From: Locusta migratoria
Taxonomy: Eukaryota > Arthropoda > Insecta > Orthoptera > Acrididae
Direction: 5' to 3'
NCBI GenBank assembly: GCA_026315105.1
Contig: CM048746.1
Coordinates: forward strand, 352,688,548 to 352,752,547
Length of the DNA stretch: 64,000 bases
A model generated the notes under the pieces. That model saw only the letters and a list, made by a program, of their open reading frames with translations. It was not told where the DNA came from and searched no databases. The position numbers and the translations under genes were made by a program. Shown here piece by piece: positions 21,950 to 32,198 of the stretch (position 1 is the first letter of the stretch; each line of letters begins with the position of its first letter).

Positions 21950-22240
21950 TTAAATGATTCTTCGAACAAATTTGGAAACGTCCTAATTATCATCGGATCG
22001 CTTCGAAGCGCTAGGTCACTAGATCGCTTGATCTATGATTTCTGGCTGTGGGGATATTTGAAAGACATTGTTTACTAGTTGAAGTTTCATTCTTGTGATG
22101 AACTGAATATCAAGAGAGGTAGTTGCCATACCTACGGGCATTCTTCTTCTGTGGTGCAGAATGCAATCCTTCACTTCCAAATTCTTCTGGACACTAATGG
22201 ACGCCATATTGAGCCGTTTTGTTGCAGTGTTGATATCGGT
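21950..22240 (+). pseudogene. Mariner-like transposase C-terminal fragment
   Basis: Plus strand reads FGNVLIIIGSLRSARSLD then IYDFWLWGYLKDIVY (about 22005-22075). The last block corresponds to the third catalytic Asp region DFFLWGYLKDRVY seen in the mariner at 5842. Upstream catalytic blocks are absent or unrecognisable. Confidence 0.7.
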
Positions 22241-22384
22241 GTGTGACTGTATATTGTACCGCAGCAGCACGCGTTATTTCTCTCACTCAACTCCTTGACA
22301 TTAATTTACCAAGATTGGTACTCGTACGGTATATATTTTCCTTATTACAGCGAGGTAACTACCCACTATATATGAACTAGCTTA

Positions 22385-23625
22385 ATGTCCGTTGCTTCGC
22401 ATGCGTAGGCTGGTTGATCTGCGCCAGATGTTCCTCCCTCGTAATATAAATTTTGATAGATGTAGCTTAAGTACATCATAATGAAATGTTGTAATACTAC
22501 TTGTAGCCGCGGCAGAATGGCCGTGTGTATTGATGCGCCATGCAGCGGTGCGCGCTGCTGTTCGTCGTCGGGGGTTCGATTCGCCTCTCGGGCATAGGTG
22601 TTTGTGTTGTCCTTAGCATAAGTTAGTTTAATTAGTTTGTAAGCCTTAGGGACTGATGACCCCGTAGTTAAGTCTCTTAATATTTACAAACATTTACTAC
22701 TTGTAACCCCCTATGGCGCCTTTAATAGTTGAATTTCGAAAAATACCCCAACGTTTGTTTTTTAAATTCCAACCAAGTATGCAAATATCATTTTTGTAAT
22801 CCTGGGTTCAAAATTGGCTTAGTACTATGTTGACAAAACCCGTTTCATCCCCTATTCACCCCCTAAATGATAAATTTTCTGAAAATACCGAGACACATAT
22901 CTTTTTTATTCTGACCAAGAAACATATACCAATTTGTGGGGTTGTTGCTTCAAAATTGTCTGAATAGCAAAAGATTTTCGGAAAACATCCCCTCTTCAGT
23001 TTAACGCCCTTGATGGTTGAATTTCCAAAAACACCGAAACAAGTACATTTTAAATTCTAACCAACAATACAAATATCAATTTTTGCAGCTCTAGCTTGAA
23101 AATTGTCTTAATAGCAACATGTTTTCAAAAAGAATTTTTCAGCCCCTGTTATACTCTCTTATTTGTTGAATTTCCAAAAATTCTGAAACTCGTGTTTCTT
23201 TTTAATCCTGAACAAGATTGCCTATCCGAAGTTTAATAGGTGTAGCTTAAAATTTGAGTGAACAGCATCATATTTTTGAAAAATTTTCGTGTCCCCTATT
23301 TTACCCGCTTATTGGTTGAATTAAAAAAAAAAAAAAAGCCGAAACACGTGTCTTTTAAATTCAAACCCTAAATTAAAATCCGAAATTTTATAGTTCTAGC
23401 TTCAAAACTGCCTACATAGCAACGTATTTTGAAATACCGTTTCGTCACCTATTTCACCCAATTACGTACAGAATATCGTAAAAATGACTTCTTAATGACC
23501 GTTACAGAGGAAGATCAGCACTCTCTACAAATTTCAAGTTTCTCTCTTCAGTGGTTTGGGCTGGGCGATGATGAGTCAGTTAGTCAGTCAGTCGGGATAT
23601 TGCATTTTATACATAGAGATTAAAA
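22385..23625 (+). repeat. Element with about 150-bp internal tandem units
   Basis: After an opening GTCCGTTGCTTCGCATGCG, five to six diverged units begin near 22720, 22870, 23018, 23160, 23310 and 23450. Each runs through GTTGAATTTCCAAAAA, CCGAAAC, TTTTAAATTC-AACCAA and a CCCCTATTTCACCCC-like segment. The end is a short GTCAGTCAGTCAGTC run and GCATTTTATACATAGAGAT. A SINE sits between the opening and the first unit. Family not named. Confidence 0.75.
22506..22694 (+). mobile_element. SINE family A-related, perfect duplication
   Basis: Head GCCGCGGCAGAATGGCCGTG, box B GGGTTCGATTC, CTCTCGGGCATAGG, tail hairpin. A perfect 11-bp duplication TACTACTTGTA lies at 22495-22505 and 22695-22705. Confidence 0.93.
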
Positions 23626-24060
23626 AATAAGGTGTTTGAGCAAATTTAGAGTTTAATGGAAATGTACATTGTATTGTCATAAATAAATTGTGACCTTGCA
23701 AAAAGCTGTATAACTGACTTTGATAGAAGCCGAGAAGCGATGGGAAGTCTCTTCATTGCCAATGTATAAAACATACAAATCTTGAAAACATTAAAGACGG
23801 AACACTGATAATCCGTAAATACATGAATGTAGTTTATGGCATTCCGCAAATGCAATGTATGACACGAACTTTTTTAAATATTTTTCCCATTTCATGGGCT
23901 GTACATTACGAAGGTTCTCTGCAATAATTTAATGTGACGGGAGCGCTGTCGCTCTGTATGACCAATTCTCTTTTTATGTAATACCTAGTTTTCTGATGAA
24001 GACCTCCCATGCATGGAGTCTAAGACTGATCTAGTACTGTGTGAGCTAGGAGGACGAACC

Positions 24061-24181
24061 GTGAAGCGTGCTGGGATAGCTCAGAAGGTAGCGCGCTTAC
24101 CCGCGAAAGGCAAAGGTTCCGGCACGCAGTTTTAATCCGCCAGGAAGGTTCTTATTAGCGCACACTCAGCTGCAGAGTAAA
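24061..24181 (+). mobile_element. Partial tRNA-bearing element (same family as 44777-45292)
   Basis: The tRNA-like part reads TGGGATAGCTCAGAAGGTAG and CCCGCGAAAGGCAAAGGTTC. The tail follows: AGTTTTAATCCGCCAGGAAG and AGCTGCAGAGT. A piece of the T-arm is deleted. This copy represents only the right portion of the longer family. Confidence 0.75.
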
Positions 24182-24555
24182 AAAACAAATCGCAGTGTCG
24201 TGTTTTACGGCCTACTTTAGATTTGCTTACAGTTTTATGATTTTTTTTGCAAACATATCGTACAAAAATAACAAAAAATAAATAAATAATAAAAAATTAT
24301 GGAAGATACGATTAGGACTCGACTATTGTGATATCTGTGCACCCAACACGTAATATTCTTTCTTACCTTACTTTAACATACAACGAAAACTATTTGATAT
24401 TTGAGTTTAGCTTTGAAAAACATACTCTTTCTATTTTTAACTTTTACCTCTTCAAACTATTATTTTAATATATCTCCCAAACTTCCATTACCTTTTTCCG
24501 TAAATATATTACCACCTGTCTTGATTTCGTAATTTGTTCTTAAGTTTATTTTCTT

Positions 24556-24840
24556 TAATGGTAAAAAAATAACAGTCCAGTTCGCAAATTATTTTTACAA
24601 TTTATTAATATAGGTGACCGGTTTCGATGTAGGTTCAGATCATCTTCAGACCTCGCTACAGATGTTCAGGCGGTGAGCGTGCGGCGACTGCTCTGACTGC
24701 GTGCGAGCAAGCGCCGCACGCTCACCGCCTGAACATCTGTAGCGAGGTCTGAAGATGATCTGAACCTACATCGAAACCGGTCACCTATATTAATAAATTG
24801 TAAAAATAATTTGCGAACTGGACTGTTATTTTTATCATTA
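24556..24840. mobile_element. Near-perfect foldback element
   Basis: Arms 24556-24686 and 24712-24840 are inverted copies with very few differences, ending centrally in GCGTGCGGCG and its complement with a 25-base loop. Both arms contain ACCGGTTTCGATGTAGG and GATCATCTTCAGACC. The near identity suggests a young or gene-converted element. No coding capacity. Confidence 0.9.
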
Positions 24841-25277
24841 AATAATAAGTTCCCTGTTTATTCCAAGCAAGGAAACAATGTTTTCCAAACTGATTTATTT
24901 TCTTTACCTGTTCTGGTTATGAATGACTATAGCCTGGAAGAAACGTAATACATTTGGCGTTCGGAAATTAGTCAAGTGACATTCCCCGCCCGAAACTCTC
25001 TTTTGCATACGTCGTATTGCTTTGTGTATTTGATGATTTCTTATTATAGTTCAATCGTTGCCATTTCAAAACAATAGCGCACAGACAATTCTCAAAAACA
25101 CGTCGTTCTTAGGACAATGAATTATAATCAAATGTCTAAAAATGCCATGTAAGCAGGTAACACCTGCCATCGATTGTACGAGAATTACGGATTACTTTAG
25201 CACCTGTTAGACGTAGCGTAATGGATGGCGAATTAGTTTGTGATGTACGAACATGTTAGGCGGTGGTTTTAAACTTG

Positions 25278-25560
25278 CTGAGCGCGGTGGCTCAGCACGC
25301 TCGTTCAGAGGGTTGCGACGTGGTAGCTAAGCGTGCTCCGTGAACGAGCTCGACGCCCTCCGTAACAAAAGAACGACCAAACGATCAAAATTAAACGAAA
25401 TAAACGTCCACAAAGGACCTATCAAACCGAAGAACCAATGAAAAGAGAGAAAAATAAAGAGGGCTTAACGCCAATTGTAATAAAAACTGAGCAAAATTCT
25501 CAACGAACGTCGTAGAACGAACTACAACAAACGACCGAAAAGTATCGATCTACATGAAAT
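25278..25560 (+). mobile_element. SINE-like element, provisional
   Basis: Starts with a tRNA-like GCTGAGCGCGGTGGCTCAGC head and continues with an A-rich body (GAACGACCAAACGATCAAAA, later AATAAAAACTGAGC). Box B is not clear. The body resembles tRNA-derived SINEs of other insects as remembered, but this is not verified. Confidence 0.45.
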
Positions 25561-26217
25561 CTACCTGAAATATAAAATAAAAATAAAAAACCGTCATTCG
25601 CATTTTTTTTTTCATCTTGGCCCTAAAAGGTTATCGCAAACTATTGTTAACTGAACACAACTATATTTTTCAAGATTTCGAGTTGTTCAAAGGTTAACAA
25701 CGCTTTCTCTAAAAACTGCATCTGTTCTATTTTGTGAAAATGCCGTGAAATACATACCAGAGAATTGCAAACACATCTTTCTCACATGCACATAAAATAG
25801 GGAGATACGGTTATAATGACTGTTGTAAATGACATGTTCATAGTACTAGAGTAGTATGGAATTCAGAGTTGTCACACTTATTCCATTTGTTGTTTTAGGT
25901 GTAAAAGAAAACGCAGTCATGGTTTGAAACGAGTATTTGCTCTTTATTTTAGTGCAGAACAAAGTAACCTGAAAAAAGTAACATCTGAAATACAGAAAAG
26001 GTAATACAATTGATTCATTATGACAGTATCCTCCAAGTTTATGTGCATATGCTTCAGAAGACCATTGTTCAATTCGTTGTTACGTATTTAATGGCATGTT
26101 CACGAAACAGAACAAACGCACATGTTAGAGGGAACAGTCTTACATATGCCCAACTCTAAACATACCTCTAATTAATAAGGGTGCCCGAAACACTTTTTGG
26201 AGCCAAGGCGAAAAAAA

Positions 26218-26288
26218 TGGTATCGGCGGGTTTCGAACTACCGACCATATGCATCAGAACCTAACGCGCTACACAATACACTACGGCG
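26218..26288 (-). pseudogene. tRNA-like relic, minus strand
   Basis: Reverse complement has AGCGCGTTAGG at the D-arm/anticodon side and TAGTTCGAAACCC as a T-arm and ends ACCA. The acceptor stem does not pair well, and box A is poor. It is probably a decayed tRNA or SINE head rather than a working gene. Confidence 0.4.
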
Positions 26289-27039
26289 AAAAATTGGGAA
26301 CTGTTCCTTAATTCTCGTACTACAAATGGCTGTTGTTAACTACTAATATGGCGTTTTAGGCACTAGGTTATAATTTATCGTACTAAGACGATGTATTTTC
26401 CTAATCATTCACTGCGCCATTGATTTGAAATGATAACGCGTAATTCATAATAAGGAAATAATAAAATACAGAAAGCAAGATGGCGCATGGTAGAGAGAGT
26501 TCTCGACGAGGAATGTCACGTGACAACTCCGAACGTCTGGTTTACGTAAAAGCAAGTGACGGTGTCAAATCATTACATATATTACCTCTCATAGATGTTT
26601 TTGTGGGTACGCCATATCTCCCGGATTAGTTATCCAACATTAATGATTGAGGTATTATTTTCTAGGATTCGTTTTCTACTAATGACGAAAAATACACAGA
26701 TAGTTTTAAGTTCATGTTTTTACAAAAAACTTTATTTTGAAAAAAAATTGTACTGTTCGTGTAGTCTATGTTGATATCCGGTGAACGATTGTAAATGGGA
26801 CAAGTATGTAGCAATGTAGAGGCTGCCATCTATTGACAATCTATTCAACTAATAATAACTACAGTTCTTGCAATTGTTTAGATTCTTTACGCAAGCGTAG
26901 TTTAGCATGAGATTTCTGTTTCACACTTCGATGCACAACAGCTATTGGAATTGTTCAGTTTGTTCAAGCAAGCGTTGTGCACGGCGCGACTAAACTGAAT
27001 TGCCTCAATTTTCATTACTACCGCTTACTAATATAACTT

Positions 27040-27423
27040 ACTAGCTGAAAACCCGGCGTTGCCCGGATACTTATTAATTTATTCCTGGTATATATCCATT
27101 TTTATAAAGGTTGTATGTCTGTAAAATCTCTTGGGAATACAATTAGTACTAAAGAAGTAATAGATTGCAACTTGGTGCGTGATGTGGTGGTTTCCCATGA
27201 ACGTTACTATTTATGTGCTCATATCTCATGAACTACGTGTCGTACTGTGATACATTTTAGAAAGTACACTCAACTATATATGTGTATCCAGTCTGTAAAA
27301 TTTCCCGTCGCTACAATTTGTAGTGTTCAAATTATAAATTGTAACGTCATACCGAGAGCCGTAGTTTTACTCCATAAATAGCGGAAAAATAGTAAGCGAG
27401 AAAGGTATTTTCCTTTCATCATT
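27040..27423 (+). repeat. Interspersed repeat, left part (interrupted by piggyBac)
   Basis: Begins TTACTAGCTGAAAACCCGGC, GTTGCCCGG and runs collinear with 48574-49110. The right part resumes after the piggyBac at 28941. Family could not be named. Confidence 0.85.
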
Positions 27424-27427
27424 TTAA

Positions 27428-28936
27428 CCACTTAATGCCGGTTGTCGCAAATTCGACTCATACCGTTGTGACCCATATATATGGAAGAATAAGTGTTTTC
27501 AGACCCCAGCGCCGGTTGTATCAGATTCTACAGGGACCGGGGCAACGCGAGTGACATGTGCTACCATCTACCGAGCACTGACTGTCTTCCTATGACAACA
27601 TTTGTGTATTGTGTGCGTGTTGCTAACCAAGACCTGAGTTTGTGTTCATTGTTCCGTGAAATACAGCTAAATACAGAGGTAAGTTTAATTTTGAAAATTA
27701 TACTTCGTTTTTCTAATATCTTTTAAGTATTTTATATTATATTTAGATGTGATAAAGCAGATAAAACTTTCAGTGAACACGTAATTACGGTTTGTGTAAA
27801 ATATTCATCATCAGGCACTTGGGCACTTTTATGGGCAAATGCAAGCGATAAAATAGAACGAAGAAAGGACGGTAATTTCCATTCGTCATTAACTTCCTTC
27901 ACTGACAGGTTTCTTGCGTTTTTGTACCTTTATTTATAACAACTATCAATGGATGTATGAGGCAAAAGAAATCTTTCAATGCAATTTACTTCGTTTACAC
28001 TTCACTACTTGCGTGCTGAGGAAGTTCTAATGAATTGTTGTCGCTCTACACTTTTTTTAGCAGAAAGTAAACACACGTTTGAAAAAAAACGTGTGCCACC
28101 TGCAGCCGAAAGTGATTATAGTTGCCTAAGTGACTCTGAAGAAATTTCCGATGAATATAATCCAATCAAATGTTTTGAAAACAGAGATGTAATTTTTGCC
28201 AGTACATTTGCATCTGCTCATCCGGTGAGCACAAGAAAAAAATGGGACCGAAAAGAAAAAGCAACGTTCAAGTACCATGCTCTAGCATTGTTACAGTTTA
28301 CAATACATTCATGGGAGGGGTGTATTTACTTGACGCTCTAATTTCCTATTATAGAATTTTCGTAAAGTCAAGGAAATATTACAATAGATTGTTTTTCCAC
28401 CTAGTTGATCTTGTGATAGTGAATTCGTGGTTGCTGTATCGAAGGGACTATGGTGCTTTGAAAATTCTCCGTCGCAAACAAAACGATATTCTGGAATTCA
28501 AATCCAGAATAGCAGATGCTCTCTGTAAGCAAAGGAAAAGACAGGACACGAAAAAATAGAGGTAAGCCCTCACTAAGTATGGATACGGAAATTCAACGAA
28601 AGAAGCGTTGGGGTCCTATGAAACCAGTCCCTGATAAATCTACCCATAGCGATGGATTACGTCATTGGCCTAGTGTAACAGGAGGGCAAAGATGCAAAAG
28701 ATCCCGCTGTATATATCTTATACAATAAACAATAAAAAAATCCCTCAATGAAAAGTTTTAAGCGTTTTATTTTTCAAATGCCTGTTGTTGCAAATTTGAC
28801 ACATACCTAATTATACCAACTATATATAACATTTTTCATATTTGATGTTATAAATGGTCTCAGACCCCAATATTGATCACAATAAATGATTTTGGATTTT
28901 TTTCTTGCAGCAGAAATTAATTCAGGCATAAAGTGG
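27428..28936 (+). mobile_element. piggyBac-type DNA transposon, TTAA-flanked
   Basis: TTAA lies at 27424-27427 and 28937-28940. Terminal repeats begin CCACTTAATGCCGG on the left and, as complement, CCACTTTATGCCTG on the right. Near both ends there is a direct subterminal repeat around TTG-TGCAAATT-GAC and CAGACCCCA (27432-27520 and 28777-28875). Interior codes for a broken transposase. The insertion site is confirmed by the uninterrupted paralogue at 48574-49624. Confidence 0.92.
28080..28735 (+). pseudogene. piggyBac-type transposase, C-terminal half
   Basis: Segments: a KWDRKEKATFKV block near 28240, then VYNTFMGGVYLLDALISYYR (compare the family motif YN--MGGVDL-D) at about 28295-28355. 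SRKYYNRLFFHLVDLVIVNS follows at about 28368-28428. The conserved Asp of MGGVD is replaced by Tyr, and at least two frameshifts (about 28260 and 28557) occur. The N-terminal catalytic Asp blocks are not preserved. The element is inactive. Confidence 0.85.
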
Positions 28937-28940
28937 TTAA

Positions 28941-29416
28941 TATGGTTACAAACGAGAAACAGTTTAATAAAGGTTTGAAATTATGTTTAACGTTTGTTGC
29001 AATTCGCTAAGTACTGTCATTTTCATACAGTGTATTTCGAAAGTCTCGCCGCATTATATGGCATTTTTTGCGATTTCTATTGGTATATCTTTTGAATCGT
29101 GTTCCGTATGTGATTCTTAACCATGCAGCAATTGTTACCTCACGGTAAGGAATGTGTACCAAATTTGGTTGAAATCGGTCCAATGGTTTAGGAGAAAATG
29201 AGCAGCATTGTCGCAAAATGCAGCAGTTTTTCGCGATCTTATTGTTTATGACGTCATTTCTCGTGAACTATATATCGTATGTGATTCTTACACTTACGGC
29301 GACAGTTCTCATGGATTGAAGCATACTTGTATAAAATTTAAGAAAGACTGAATCAAAGCTGTAGATTTGTATGCAACACGTACACACATACGGACACTCT
29401 GCTTTATATATTAGAT
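28941..29416 (+). repeat. Interspersed repeat, right part
   Basis: Resumes with GAAACAGTTTAATAAAGG and ends ACGGACACTCTGCTTTATAT and ATTAGAT, collinear with 49140-49624. The minus-strand 69-codon frame at 29007 is not a gene. Confidence 0.85.
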
Positions 29417-29694
29417 AATTTATTTTTAATTCCCCGCTACTTTATAGTGCGTGCAGTAACATATTTTATAACACGTACTTGCATCTGGCTTTTCTCAATT
29501 TGTATTTTTCCCATCAGTGACTGATCGGGATACAGAGCGAATTATTCGCGCAGGTAAACTAGTCGTTATTTTCGCAAATATCTCTGTAACGGCGCGAGTT
29601 GTTGAAAAAACATAAGAGAGCGAAGTTGTCGAGTCTTTTCTCCTCTACAAATTCAATTATTCAATTTTCGTATCAGATGAACGGTTAAGCCGTT

Positions 29695-32187
29695 GTTGTG
29701 TTATGGTCTTCAGTCCGGAGACTGCTTTGATGCAGCTCTCCACCCTACTCTATACTGAGCAAGCCTTTTCATCTCCTCATAAGAACGACAACCCACATCC
29801 ACTTGAATCTGCTTACTATACGCGTCTCTTGGTCTCCCTCTGCGATTTTTACCCCACACACTTCCCTCCAATGCTAAATTTACGATTCCTCGATGTCTAA
29901 GAATGTGTCCTACCAAGCGATCCCTTCTTTTAGTCAGGGTATGCCAAAAATTTCTTTTCTCACCAATTCTTTTCAGTACCTCATCATTAGTTATGCTATC
30001 TACCCACCTAATCTTCAGCATTCTCCTGTAGCACCACATTTCAAAAACCTCTATCCTCTTCCTGTCCGCACAGCTTATCGTCCATGTTTCACTCCCATAC
30101 AAGGCAACACTCCACACAAATGCCTTCAGAAAAGACTTCCTTACACTTAAATTAATATTCGATGTTAGCAAATTTCTCTTTTTCAAAAATGCTTTTCTTC
30201 GCATTGCCATTCTGCATTTTATATCCTCTATACTGCGACCATCATTTGTTATTTTACTGCCCAAGTAGCAAAACTCATCTACCTCCATATTTCTTCGTTA
30301 CCTAATCTAATTCCTTCAGCATCACCCGATTTTCTTAGACTGCACTCCATTACCCTAGTTTTGTTCTTCTTAATGTTCATCTTATAAGCAATTTTCAGCA
30401 TACTGTCCATTCCGTTCAATTGCTCTTCCAGGTCCTTTGCTGTATCTGGCAGAATTACTATGTCGTCGGCAAAACGCAATGTTTTTAATTCTTTCCCCTG
30501 AACTTTAATTCCTACACCAAATTTCTCCTTGCTTTTCTTTATAGCTTGCTCAATGTACAAATTGAACAACATTGGAGAAAGGCTACAAGCCTGTCTAACT
30601 CCCTTCCCAACTAATGCTTCCCTTTCATGCCCTTAGAGCCTAATAACTGCGGTCTGGCTTTTGTACAAGTTGTAAATAAAACTCCTTTCCCTGTATTTTA
30701 CCCCTGCTGACTTCAGAATTTGAGTGACTGTATTCCAGTCAACATTGTTAAAAGCTTTCTCCAAATCTACAAAAGCTAAAAATGTAGGTTTGTCTTTCCT
30801 TAATCTATCTTCTAAGATAAGACGTAAAGTGAGTACTGCCTCCCGGGTTCCTACGTTCCTCCTGAATCCAAACTGATCTTCCCCGAGGTCAGCTTCTACC
30901 AGCTTTTCCATTATCCTGTAGACAATTCGTGTTAAAATTTTGCAACCATGACTTATCAAACTAATGGTTCTGTAATTTTCACACCTGTCTGCGCCTTCTT
31001 TCTTTGGAATGGGGATTATTACATTTTTCTTAAAGTTTGAAGGTATTTCGCCTGTCTCATACATCCTACACACCAGTTCAAATAGTCTTGTCATGGCTGG
31101 CTCTCCCAGAGAATTTAGTAGCTCTGAGGGTATGTCATATATTCCTGGGGCCTTGTTCCGAACTATGTCTTTCAGGGCTCTGTCAAATTCACCTCTCAGT
31201 ATAGTATCTCCTATTTCATCTTGATCTACTTCCTCTTCCCTTCCTACAACATCGTCTCTAAGTTCGTTTCCTTTGTAGAGCTGCTCTATGTACTCTTTCC
31301 ACCTTTCAGCTTTCCCTTCTTTGCTGAGAACTGGTTTCCCATCTGAGTTCTTGATATTCGTAGAGTTGCTTTTCTTGTCCCCAAATGTCTCTTTTATTTT
31401 CCTGTAGGCAGTATCTACTTTTCCCCTTCTTATACAGTCTTCTATAGATTTGCATTTGGCTTCTAGCCACTCCTGCTTAGCCATTTGGCACTTCCTGTCA
31501 ATCTCTGCATTTTCCCTCCTTTCATCAATTAAATTTAGTATTTCCTGTGATATCCAAGGATTTTTTGTAGGTCTTGCCTTTCTACCTATTTTGTCCTCTG
31601 CTGCCTTCAATATTTCATCTCTCAATGCTACCCATTCCTCTTCTACTGTTTTATTTCCCCCTGTTTCTGTCAATTCATGCCTAAATCTCCCTCTGAATTT
31701 CTCCAGAACTTCACGTTCCTTCAATTTATCTAAGTCCCATCTCCTTATTTTCCTACCTTTCTGCAGTTTTTTCAGTTTCAGCCTACAGTTCATGACTAAC
31801 AAGTTATGGTCAGAGTCTATACCTGCCCCTGGGTATGTCTTACAGTTTATCACCTGGTTCCGGTATCTATGTTTTACCATTATAAAATCTATCGGATACC
31901 TTCCGGTGTCTCCTGGTCTCTTCCACGTAGACAACCTTCTTTTGTGATTCTTAAACCACGTGTTTGTTACGATTAAATCATGTTCCGTGCAAAATTCTAC
32001 CAGGCGACTTCCTCTTTCATTTCTTCTGCCCAGTTCATATTCACCTACTATTTTTCCTTCTCTTCCTTTTCCTACTACCAAATTCCAGTCTCCCATCACA
32101 ATTAAGTTTTCCTCTCTCTTAACTGTCTGAATAATTTCCTTTAGCTCCTCATATATTTCTTCGATCTCCTCATCATCTGCAGAGCTA
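29695..32187 (-). mobile_element. RTE-type LINE, 5'-truncated, with target-site duplication
   Basis: The best preserved LINE in the window. A perfect 11-bp duplication GTTAAGCCGTT lies at 29684-29694 and 32188-32198. The 5' end (right) starts inside the endonuclease domain, and the 3' end (left) is the GTTGTGTTATGGTCTTCAGT tail. Only about two disabling changes are visible in about 2.4 kb of coding sequence, so insertion was fairly recent compared with its neighbours. Confidence 0.95.
29710..32187 (-). pseudogene. RTE-type endonuclease/reverse transcriptase polyprotein
   Basis: Translation enters at about 32187 without a Met. Order: MGDWNLVVG (endonuclease GD-N motif, about 32095), RLSTWKRPG, then DSDHNLLV (SDH motif, about 31818). 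The linker is followed by the reverse transcriptase: VIIPIPKKEGADRCENYRTI, QFGFRRNVGTREA, FVDLEKAFNNVDW (motif A) and TLRFADDIVIL (motif C, about 30480). The C-terminal tail contains FCYLGSKITNDGRS and LYGSETWTI. A TAA at 30633-30635 interrupts an otherwise continuous frame from 32099 to 30279; a frameshift near 30285 separates the last 190 codons. The enzyme would nick DNA and copy its RNA in place. Plus-strand frames such as 31450-31947 are shadows. Confidence 0.93.
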
Positions 32188-32198
32188 GTTAAGCCGTT

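Noticed and set aside
22700..23625. CRISPR-like array
   Set aside because: Units are about 150 bp, diverged and without unique spacers of constant size; the window is eukaryotic.
29703..31947. Plus-strand frames opposite the RTE-type LINE
   Set aside because: They are antisense shadows of a well-supported minus-strand polyprotein.
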